From a virus, in the IMG/VR virus record IMGVR_UViG_3300046724_000324, positions 1-40,716 of that record: a stretch of DNA of 40,716 bases. One strand, 5' to 3'. The stretch's first letter is position 1. Every line of letters begins with the position of its first letter. This document shows positions 21,578 to 28,172 of this stretch, in pieces. The translations under genes and the position numbers were made by a program. The notes below the pieces were generated by a model that saw only the letters and a program-made list of their open reading frames with translations, ran no database searches and was not told where the DNA came from.

Positions 21578-21916
21578 GTGTCGGTGGTCGATGACATCAT
21601 CGCCGCCGACAAGCTGAAGCCCAACCCGCTCCTGCTCTACGACGTTCTGTCCGCGATCATCGACACCATGGATGCACAACACCCCTTCGACGCGATGCAC
21701 GACAAGAAGCGTGGCCGCCAAGCGGTCACGCCTCGCAGCATGTGGCTCATGGAGCGCGCGCAGTGCCTCGGCGCGGTGATCGACGACACGCTGGCCGAAG
21801 GCAGTGTGGGTGGGGTGGCGGAGCTGACCAGCGAACTGCAGAGCGTGCTCGACATGATCCGCGCTGAGTCGCCGGTCCAAGGCGTTGGACCGATAATGAT
21901 GGGGAGAAGCCGATGA
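21578..21916 (+). CDS. Hypothetical protein
   Basis: This 112-residue protein starts with GTG at 21578, 6 nt after the previous stop. It looks helical (LLLYDVLSAIIDTMDAQHPF; WLMERAQCLGAVIDDTL). Its end overlaps the next gene by ATGA, so it is coupled to the Acb2/Tad1-like gene. Function unknown; coupling to an anti-defence candidate is noteworthy. Confidence 0.6.
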   Translation: MSVVDDIIAADKLKPNPLLLYDVLSAIIDTMDAQHPFDAMHDKKRGRQAVTPRSMWLMERAQCLGAVIDDTLAEGSVGGVAELTSELQSVLDMIRAESPVQGVGPIMMGRSR

Positions 21917-22221
21917 CTGCACCATCCGATCTGCCACCTGGTTCGATCATCGAGATCAAGGACCGGCCGCTGCTCGTCCGCAAGCCAACGGACGCCGAGC
22001 TGCGCAACAGGTTCTTCTACCACCCGCCGACCGCGGACACGCTGCCGCGGTTCGCCGCGGTGAACGAAGCTTGCTTCACGCTGGCGAAGCTGCTCCGCGA
22101 CACGGTGCCAGAAGGCCGCGGTCTCTCGTTGGCGCTGACGCGCCTCGAGGATGTGCGCATGCGCGCGAACTTCGGCATCGCCACGGAGACGAGCGAAGCA
22201 GTGACGCCGGTGAAGCCGTGA
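21913..22221 (+). CDS. Acb2/Tad1-like cyclic-nucleotide sponge (anti-CBASS/anti-Thoeris candidate)
   Basis: This 102-residue protein contains the pattern I associate with the Acb2/Tad1 hairpin domain: RNRFFYHPPTADTLPRF (residues 31-47), then a helix (ACFTLAKLLRDTVPEG) and SLALTRLEDVRMRANFGIA (72-90). The family consensus as I recall it has 'RFxYHPP...RSLALTxLEEAxMWANAxIA'; here MWANA has become MRANF. Acb2-type proteins bind the cyclic nucleotide messengers of CBASS, and Tad1-type proteins the messenger of Thoeris, keeping the defence silent. The 30-residue N-terminal segment looks extra. It lies in the first genes of the rightward operon, fitting early expression. Which ligand is bound cannot be told from sequence alone. 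Confidence 0.8.
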   Translation: MTAPSDLPPGSIIEIKDRPLLVRKPTDAELRNRFFYHPPTADTLPRFAAVNEACFTLAKLLRDTVPEGRGLSLALTRLEDVRMRANFGIATETSEAVTPVKP

Positions 22222-22224
22222 GCT

Positions 22225-22962
22225 ATGGCCAAAAAGGTCGACACGCAGATCCTCGACCCGAAGGCCAAGGACAAGCTCGAGCAAGCGGCGGCCGCGGTCG
22301 GTCTCTCGTTCCAGCAGCTGGTCGAGCTCGTCTCTGACAGCGGCGCGCTCGCCTCTCCGCCAGCTAAGGACAAGGATGGGTTCACGCCGACGATCACCAT
22401 GCGTGACCTCGGTCGGCGGATGTGGACCGAGCTCCAGATCACGCAGCGGCCGGAGCGAGCCAAGTGGTTCACGACGCTGCTGCGGCCGCAACAGGTCGCG
22501 CTGATCGTCACGCTGCGCGAGCAGGGCTACCGCAGCGAGGTCATCGGCCACGAGCTGCAGATGGACCCGCTCGAGGTGGCGCGGCTGTTCAACGAGCATG
22601 CCGACAACATCGGCGCGCAGGTGAGTCAGATCCGGCTCAACACCCTTGCCGGTCACATCCAACTCGCCTACGAGCGAGCGCAGCAGGGCTTGATCGAGCA
22701 GGAGGAGTGGGCCGCCTACTTTAGGGTGACCAAGGAGATGGTAGGCCTGCTCCAGTCGCTCGGCATCGTCGACAGCGCGGTGCGCCGCGTCGAGGTGACG
22801 CACAACGTCAACTTCGGCGAGCAGCAGAAGGCCGAGGTCGAGGCGATGGTGCAGCTCGAGCTGAAGAAGAAGAAGCGCATCGAAGAGATCAAGCAGGCCG
22901 ACTTCGTGATGATCGATACCGTCAAGGGCCTGAAACTCGAAGGCGAAGGAGAGACCAAGTGA
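22225..22962 (+). CDS. Putative terminase small subunit
   Basis: This 245-residue protein precedes the large terminase by one small gene, the usual place for the small subunit. The middle (about 75-140) reads like a helix-turn-helix DNA-binding region (QQVALIVTLREQGYRSEVIG then HELQMDPLEVARLFNEH), and the C-terminal third is helical and charged (VEAMVQLELKKKKRIEEIKQ). It would recognise phage DNA and stimulate packaging. I assign it by position and fold features; no diagnostic motif exists for this group. Confidence 0.55.
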   Translation: MAKKVDTQILDPKAKDKLEQAAAAVGLSFQQLVELVSDSGALASPPAKDKDGFTPTITMRDLGRRMWTELQITQRPERAKWFTTLLRPQQVALIVTLREQGYRSEVIGHELQMDPLEVARLFNEHADNIGAQVSQIRLNTLAGHIQLAYERAQQGLIEQEEWAAYFRVTKEMVGLLQSLGIVDSAVRRVEVTHNVNFGEQQKAEVEAMVQLELKKKKRIEEIKQADFVMIDTVKGLKLEGEGETK

Positions 22963-23186
22963 CCGTGATCGCACACAAGACCAAGTTCCTCGGCATCGGC
23001 GTTCCTTCGAGACCAGGCAAGTGCCCGCACTGCAGCAACGAGATGCCGGTGGACTCGGCGGCCTTCTGCGACGAGGAGAAGTGGCTCGGCTACGCCACGC
23101 TGTTCTGCTCCGAGGAGTGTCTGCAGGCTGGTCACTTGGTCATGGCCAAGGAGCATCACGTCGGTGGGCACATGATCAAGTGGTGA
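22959..23186 (+). CDS. Zinc-binding microprotein
   Basis: This 75-residue protein has CPHC (Cys22, 25), Cys37, and a C-terminal FCSEEC (Cys50, 54), an MYM/FCS-like zinc site. GTG start overlaps the preceding TGA (GTGA), and its own TGA overlaps the terminase ATG by one base. Function unknown; being wedged between the two terminase genes suggests a packaging role. Confidence 0.6.
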   Translation: MTVIAHKTKFLGIGVPSRPGKCPHCSNEMPVDSAAFCDEEKWLGYATLFCSEECLQAGHLVMAKEHHVGGHMIKW

Positions 23187-24901
23187 TGGAAGAGTCGACC
23201 CTAACGCTGGAGCAGCTTCGCACCGAGCGGTTGAGCCGGGAGCGCGACTACTACACCTCGGACGAGGGCTTCCTCGACTTCGTGCGCGACAGCGGCGCGG
23301 CGCCGGACGCTGAGTGGCAGCCGCACGGTCGCTACGCGCAGTCGCTCGTCACCTGGCAGGGCGACCCGGACCCGGACAACCAGGAGATCACCAACTTCAA
23401 GTCGAAGATGGCGCTCTGGCCGCGCGGCTCCTTCAAGAGCCAGGTGTTCACGATCGGCCAGGCGGCGTGGCTGATCGCGCGTGATCCTAACATCCGCATC
23501 CTGATCTGTTCGGAGACCGCGCGTCAGGCGCAGAAGTTCGCCGCCGAAGTGATGAAGATCGTGGACAGCCAGTGGTTCCGCGATCGGTTCGGCGTGCACC
23601 GCGGCGACAAGTGGAAGGAGGCTTCCGGCGTCTTCTACTCGGCGCTGCGCACTCGGCAGGGCATCAAGGATCCGACGCTGGCCTCGTCGGGCGTCGGCGA
23701 AGTGCAGACCGGCGCGCACTGGGACGTTGTTCTCATGGACGACGTTTGCTCGCAGGAGAACACCAAGACGCCGGAGTCGATCGACTCACTGTGGTCGTGG
23801 TTCTCCGAGGTGCAGTCGCAGCTCGACCCCGGCACCAAGCTCTTCGTCATCGGCACGCTCCACCACTACAACGACATCTACTGTCGCATCATCAAGGATC
23901 CGGCGATCGCCGCGACCTTCGAGATCAGCAAGCACGCATGGTGCGAGCCGCTGGTGGATCCGCGAGGCAAGGATCCGACGACGCTCTTCTTCCCGAAGAG
24001 GCTAACGCGCGCGTTCATCGCCGACCGCAAGGTGAAGCAGGTGCCGCGCCTGTTCGCGTGCTTCTACGAGAACAAGCCGCAGACCGGCGACGACCAGATC
24101 TTCCACGAGGACTACTTCCACGTCATCCGCGATCAGGACGTGCCCGGTTCTGTGTGGACCTACGTGCTCACGGACTTCGCGTTCACAGCCGACGAGAAGA
24201 AGTCGAAGTCCAAGTCGGACCGCTGCTGCTTCTGGGTGGTGAGTCTAGACTGCAACCGCACCGCCTACGTGCGCGACCTCTACATCGGTCGCTGGCGGCC
24301 TTCGGATTCCTGCCGGATCGTGTGTGACTTGTGGACCAGGTTCCAGCCGCTCAACGTGAAGGGCGTCGGCGTCGAGAAGACGACGCACAAGGAACTCCTC
24401 ATGTCGCTGTTCGAGGAGGTGCGTCGACAGACCTTCATCCGGCCGCGCTTCATCGAGATCGCTGGGCGCAACCAGGAGATCAAGGACATCAGGATCGAGT
24501 CGATCGAGCCGCGCTTCCGCGGTGGCAACATCTACTTCACCGAGTTCGTGCGTCAGCAGTTCGCCACGAAGTGGAAGCCGATGCTCGACGAGATGACCGA
24601 GTGGCCGTTCAGCGCGAACGACGACATCCCAGACGCGATCAGCGACCTCGACAAGGTGGACGACTCGGGCAAGTTCTACTTCCCTGGGCCGCCGCCTGGG
24701 TGGACACCACTCGAGGTGAAGCGATTCACACCACCGACGGTCGACGGGCGCTATAACCCCGAAGCCAAGTATCCAGCGCGCGAGTTCACCAAGAACAAGG
24801 AGCATGATCTGTGGGGCAGCAAGAACAGCGATTCCGCACCGGGAAGCCTCTTCCGCGGAACCTCCAACCAGTCAAATCGCGACATCTTCGGCCCGCAGTA
24901 G
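23186..24901 (+). CDS. terL: Terminase large subunit
   Basis: This 571-residue ATPase-nuclease shows an atypical Walker A (PRGSFKS, 79-85), Walker B VVLMDDV (181-187) and a coupling motif GTLHHYND (223-230). The RNase H-like nuclease half has Asp330 (YVLTDFAF), Glu397 (GVGVEKTT) and Asp480/Asp483 (NDDIPDAISDLD). It drives DNA into the prohead and cuts it. The ATG overlaps the previous stop (TGATG); a longer frame upstream is a shadow of the microprotein. Family and role are well supported. Confidence 0.9.
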   Translation: MEESTLTLEQLRTERLSRERDYYTSDEGFLDFVRDSGAAPDAEWQPHGRYAQSLVTWQGDPDPDNQEITNFKSKMALWPRGSFKSQVFTIGQAAWLIARDPNIRILICSETARQAQKFAAEVMKIVDSQWFRDRFGVHRGDKWKEASGVFYSALRTRQGIKDPTLASSGVGEVQTGAHWDVVLMDDVCSQENTKTPESIDSLWSWFSEVQSQLDPGTKLFVIGTLHHYNDIYCRIIKDPAIAATFEISKHAWCEPLVDPRGKDPTTLFFPKRLTRAFIADRKVKQVPRLFACFYENKPQTGDDQIFHEDYFHVIRDQDVPGSVWTYVLTDFAFTADEKKSKSKSDRCCFWVVSLDCNRTAYVRDLYIGRWRPSDSCRIVCDLWTRFQPLNVKGVGVEKTTHKELLMSLFEEVRRQTFIRPRFIEIAGRNQEIKDIRIESIEPRFRGGNIYFTEFVRQQFATKWKPMLDEMTEWPFSANDDIPDAISDLDKVDDSGKFYFPGPPPGWTPLEVKRFTPPTVDGRYNPEAKYPAREFTKNKEHDLWGSKNSDSAPGSLFRGTSNQSNRDIFGPQ

Positions 24902-24912
24902 AAGCCGGCCAG

Positions 24913-25329
24913 ATGGTGCGCGAGCTGCTCATCAATGAGTTCGGCGAGGACGCTCCGTTCCTGCAGCAGGCTCAGGATGGCGTCGAGGTCTTCGTGCATC
25001 GCTGCATCGAACAGCTCGGTGCCCCTGGTCCGGTCGGCAACGCGCTTCCGATCCAGCACGGCTCTGACTACCGCATGCCGGCGCGCAACGCTCAGCAGCT
25101 CCGAATGGACAAGGCCGCCGACGAACGTCAGGTGAAGCGAGCGCCAGGCCGCGAAGCCGTCGTCAACGAGCACGTCACCGAGGAGGAGATGGACCGCCGC
25201 GGCGAGCTCGCGAGCCCGGTCGCTCCTCTGCCGAAGAAGCGCGAGCTCATCCTTCCGGCATTCACTGAGCCAGTGTCTCCTGGTCAGCCGATCAAGCGAG
25301 CATCGAAAGCAAGCGATTGGGTGCTGTGA
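24913..25329 (+). CDS. Hypothetical protein next to the terminase
   Basis: This 138-residue protein begins MVRELLINEFGEDAPFLQQA, 11 nt after the terminase stop. The N-terminal part is helical; the C-terminal half is basic and proline-rich (VAPLPKKRELILPAF). A frame extension upstream overlaps the terminase end and is not used. It overlaps the next gene by GTGA. No family recognised. Confidence 0.6.
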   Translation: MVRELLINEFGEDAPFLQQAQDGVEVFVHRCIEQLGAPGPVGNALPIQHGSDYRMPARNAQQLRMDKAADERQVKRAPGREAVVNEHVTEEEMDRRGELASPVAPLPKKRELILPAFTEPVSPGQPIKRASKASDWVL

Positions 25330-25535
25330 TCTACGAAACAGTCACGGTGCATTGCTTCGGCTGCGGCAAAGAAGTAGTCATCCCTTCAGGCCCACACAAG
25401 GCGGCGATACGCGATGGAAAACAGAGACCGATTTTCTGCTCCCGGCGGTGCAACCAAACCTTTGTTGCCAGGGAAGGGGCCAGATCTCAAGAAGGAGGTT
25501 CCACGCCTCACCATCCTGCTCTCGGTTCCAGCTGA
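25326..25535 (+). CDS. Zinc-ribbon microprotein
   Basis: This 69-residue protein starts with GTG overlapping the previous stop (GTGA). Cys10, Cys13, Cys38 and Cys42 (CFGCG...CSRRC) form a zinc-ribbon-type set. Its last 40 residues are encoded in the same DNA as the start of the next gene, in another frame, and are low-complexity (Gly/Ser/His), suggesting the C-terminus is a by-product of the overlap. Confidence 0.55.
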   Translation: MIYETVTVHCFGCGKEVVIPSGPHKAAIRDGKQRPIFCSRRCNQTFVAREGARSQEGGSTPHHPALGSS

Positions 25536-26097
25536 GAAGGTCGATCTCCTCGACACGGCTGTGAACTGGATCGAGAAGAACACTCCGCTCAAGCACAGGC
25601 TGGTCATCGCCCTGATCGGCGCGCTGAGCGAAGAGAAGGTCGGCTGGGTCACGTCGTTGATGTCCGCGATTCGTGGCGCCGATTGGGTGCTGATGCAGTC
25701 AGCCGAAGGCGTGAACCAGGCGATCGACCGCGACCTTGCCAACGCCACGACCGACTACATCCTCAGCATCCCGGTCGATTGCCTGCTCACCGACCCGGAG
25801 TGGTTCGGCAAGATGCAGATGCCGTTCACCAAGGACTCCAGCTGCGGTATGTCCTTCGCGTTCGACGACATGGCTGGCAACACGCGGCCACCGCATCGCT
25901 GGGATCCTCGACAGGACGTTCCCGGTCGCGTCTTCATGGTGCAGCGGTCGTTCGTCGCTTCGGCTCTTGGTCAGATCAAGTTCGGCTTGGCCGAGGACGA
26001 CTACAGCAGCCCGCTGCAGCATGCGCTTCGCGGTCTCGGCCTGTGCTCGTGGGCCATCCCTTCCGTCAGGCTCACGCTGCTCAAGCCGGCCAAGTGA
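25414..26097 (+). CDS. Glycosyltransferase GT-A/family 2-like protein
   Basis: This 227-residue protein shows GT-A-like traits: a beta strand-helix start (LTILLSVPAEKVDLLDTAVN) and a central AIDRDLANATTDYILSIPVD followed by CLLTDPEW, where GT2 enzymes usually carry a DxD. Here the site reads VDC, so a classical DxD is missing. The protein is shorter than most GT2 enzymes. It begins inside the preceding gene by 122 nt and overlaps the following CgeB-like gene by GTGA. It could modify a virion protein, DNA or a host molecule. Family assignment is moderate. Confidence 0.5.
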   Translation: MENRDRFSAPGGATKPLLPGKGPDLKKEVPRLTILLSVPAEKVDLLDTAVNWIEKNTPLKHRLVIALIGALSEEKVGWVTSLMSAIRGADWVLMQSAEGVNQAIDRDLANATTDYILSIPVDCLLTDPEWFGKMQMPFTKDSSCGMSFAFDDMAGNTRPPHRWDPRQDVPGRVFMVQRSFVASALGQIKFGLAEDDYSSPLQHALRGLGLCSWAIPSVRLTLLKPAK

Positions 26098-27443
26098 ACC
26101 GTGTGGTCGGTAGGTCAGGGCCTCCGCGCGTCGCGATCGCTGACGACGCCGGCCTGATCTACAGCGACGACTGGCGCATGGGTTGGTTGGCAGGCTTCAA
26201 GAGCATGGGCTGTGAAGTGCTGGTGACCGATGTCTCGCCGCTGCGCCGCGGCGGAGGCGGTCACCTCAGCACGCGCGGCGGCACGATGTCGCGGGGGATG
26301 GCCGAGAACATCATCGCGTGGCGTCCAGACCTGCTCTGGTGCCACCACGGACGCGCAGCCGGCAACGAGTCGTTCCTGTCGCAGTTCAAGCGCCGCGGCA
26401 TCCCGACCGCGGTCTACCTCTGCGACGAGCCCTACGAGACGGGCGAGACCGCGCGCTACAGCCCGCGCTTTGATTTCGTGTTCACGATGGATCCGTGCAC
26501 CGTGAAGGCGCACGCCGAATCGCGGTCACAGACGCAGAGGCGCGGAGTCTTCTACTTGCCGCCGTGCGTCGACACAGAGCTATTCACGCTGCGCGACTAC
26601 TCGAGCAGGACGGTGCCAGCCTTCTTCCTCGGCAACCCGATGCTGAAGCCGCGCGAGCCATACCTGCGCGCAGTTGAGAAGCTGGTGAGTGGTGCGGAGA
26701 TTCGCTACTGGCCGAGACCGAGAGCTGGCCGGCACTCGATCGTCGCCAAGGGCAACCCTGATTGGATCCCGTGGGATCAGCATCCGCGCTACTACTCCAG
26801 CTGTGTCGTCGGCCTCAATGTGCACAGGAGCCCAGGCATCACGAGAGAGTGCTTCCGCAATCGCGTCGAGCGGCGTCCCGCGACCATGACCCTTCCGACA
26901 GGTCTGCAGCTGTGCAAAGAGATGCCGCCGGAGGATGGCACCGGCTTCTGGAACGACGCGAACCTTCCAGCGGCGCACATCAACCCGAGGTTCTTCGAGA
27001 TGGCAGCGTGCGGGACTCTGGTCGTCAGCGATGACTCGAGGTCAGAGCTCCGACGCATGTTCCCAATGGCACCGCGAGCAAGCAGCGTCGAACACTTCGT
27101 CTCGCTCGTGCTCTACTACCTTGAACACCATGGCGAAGCCGAGGAGATTGGACACGCATGCTCCAACCAGATTGGCAGGCGGCACACCTACCGGCACCGC
27201 GTGGCCGAAGTCCTGGTGCGAACTGGCTTGATGGATCTGCTGCCGGCAGAAAAGTCTTCTTGCTTGGGGGAGCTGGGGGGCTGGTTGAGTCCGCAGGCTT
27301 TGCCGCTGCAAGAGGTGAGCTCTCCATCGGCACCAACTGGACCCTCCGAGTCGTGGTCCCCAGCATCTGGCTTGTCGTGGACGCGGGGGTCTGGAAGTGC
27401 GAAGGATCTCAACTCGCTCGATGTCCCGACTCCATGGTTGTAG
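26094..27443 (+). CDS. CgeB-like GT-B glycosyltransferase
   Basis: This 449-residue protein starts with GTG overlapping the previous TGA (GTGA). It has GT-B features: a Rossmann-like N-terminal half (RPDLLWCHHGRAAGNESFLS), then PPCVDTELF, and late on NPRFFEMAACGTLVVSDD (about residue 295) with a final helix RRHTYRHRVAEVL, as in CgeB-type spore-maturation and phage glycosyltransferases. The last 65 residues or so are Ser/Pro/Gly-rich and lie over the start of the next gene in another frame. Likely substrates are nucleotide sugars. It is the best-supported enzyme of the cassette. Confidence 0.7.
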   Translation: MNRVVGRSGPPRVAIADDAGLIYSDDWRMGWLAGFKSMGCEVLVTDVSPLRRGGGGHLSTRGGTMSRGMAENIIAWRPDLLWCHHGRAAGNESFLSQFKRRGIPTAVYLCDEPYETGETARYSPRFDFVFTMDPCTVKAHAESRSQTQRRGVFYLPPCVDTELFTLRDYSSRTVPAFFLGNPMLKPREPYLRAVEKLVSGAEIRYWPRPRAGRHSIVAKGNPDWIPWDQHPRYYSSCVVGLNVHRSPGITRECFRNRVERRPATMTLPTGLQLCKEMPPEDGTGFWNDANLPAAHINPRFFEMAACGTLVVSDDSRSELRRMFPMAPRASSVEHFVSLVLYYLEHHGEAEEIGHACSNQIGRRHTYRHRVAEVLVRTGLMDLLPAEKSSCLGELGGWLSPQALPLQEVSSPSAPTGPSESWSPASGLSWTRGSGSAKDLNSLDVPTPWL

Positions 27444-28147
27444 TTGCGGGGTCGAACATCTTCGGCGGCGGGGTCTTCAGCACAGCGCACGCGCGACGCA
27501 TGAAGATGGTTGGGCAGGGGCAGCGAGCGATCACTGAGATCAAGATCAAGCCGATCGGTGGTGCCAAGCGCACGAAGACTGGGGCGATCGAGTTTGCGAC
27601 GCACCCACCCTACCTGCCGAACTCCGCGGCCGAGCCTCTTCATCCGGGAGCCAACAGCCTGTGCTTCGCCATCCAGCTGGCTCACCTGATGGGTTGCAGC
27701 CCGATCTACGCAGTCGGTTTCACGCTGCAGAACGGCGTCGGCTACCACTTCGGGCACACCAACCCGGTGACGCGGAAGAGCACGTTCTACGAGCAAAAAA
27801 GAGCCTTGGCATGGTGCGCATGGTATGAAGCCCAGCACCCAGGCCGGGTGTTGCTTGATCCCGGCTTCAGCGGTCCGATCTACGACATCTTCCAGAAGGC
27901 GAACTTCGATGCGAACCAAGAACGCGCCGGATCACATGCTGCCGACGATGGCGGACACGAACCAGAGTCGGGAAACGAGCATGCCGCTGAAGAAGAACCA
28001 GTTCGACACGATGGCAACCGAGATCGACCCCTACACGAAGATGGGGTCCAACCCAGCGGTGAGTGCGAAGCAGCAGAGGTTCATGGGGATGTGCGCCCAC
28101 TCACCGGGCAAGGCGAAGGGGCAGTGCCCGTCGCAGTCGGTCGCTGA
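27158..28147 (+). CDS. DUF115/MAF-like glycan-transfer protein, overlaps neighbours
   Basis: The recognisable domain begins with GRKVFLLGGAGGLVESAG (residue about 30) and continues to SLCFAIQLAHLMGCSPIYAV (about residue 166) and GYHFGHTNPV. This resembles the DUF115 or Maf-type family, implicated in sugar transfer, which uses a Rossmann-like 'GxGxSL...AIxxAxxLG' pattern. Start at ATG 27158 gives 329 residues, but the N-terminal 30 read as shadow sequence and the C-terminal 80 are low-complexity where a downstream gene overlaps. The domain may instead be reached by a frameshift from the preceding gene. The domain is real; the exact ends are not. Confidence 0.5.
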   Translation: MLQPDWQAAHLPAPRGRSPGANWLDGSAAGRKVFLLGGAGGLVESAGFAAARGELSIGTNWTLRVVVPSIWLVVDAGVWKCEGSQLARCPDSMVVVAGSNIFGGGVFSTAHARRMKMVGQGQRAITEIKIKPIGGAKRTKTGAIEFATHPPYLPNSAAEPLHPGANSLCFAIQLAHLMGCSPIYAVGFTLQNGVGYHFGHTNPVTRKSTFYEQKRALAWCAWYEAQHPGRVLLDPGFSGPIYDIFQKANFDANQERAGSHAADDGGHEPESGNEHAAEEEPVRHDGNRDRPLHEDGVQPSGECEAAEVHGDVRPLTGQGEGAVPVAVGR

Positions 28148-28169
28148 AGAGTTCTCGCACAAGGACTGA
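27909..28169 (+). CDS. Small DUF3008-like protein
   Basis: This 86-residue protein contains SAKQQRFMGMCAHSPGKAKG, which resembles short phage proteins of the DUF3008 type ('AQQRFMGM'). Several starts are possible: 27909, 27948 or 27981 (MPLKKNQF). It overlaps the end of the preceding gene by at least 167 nt in another frame, and ends 3 nt before the portal gene. Function unknown. Confidence 0.5.
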   Translation: MRTKNAPDHMLPTMADTNQSRETSMPLKKNQFDTMATEIDPYTKMGSNPAVSAKQQRFMGMCAHSPGKAKGQCPSQSVAEEFSHKD

Positions 28170-28172
28170 TCC

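Noticed and set aside
23021-23185. Longer N-terminus for the terminase
   Set aside because: It is out of frame over the zinc microprotein gene; the ATG at 23186 overlaps that gene's stop and fits the operon pattern.
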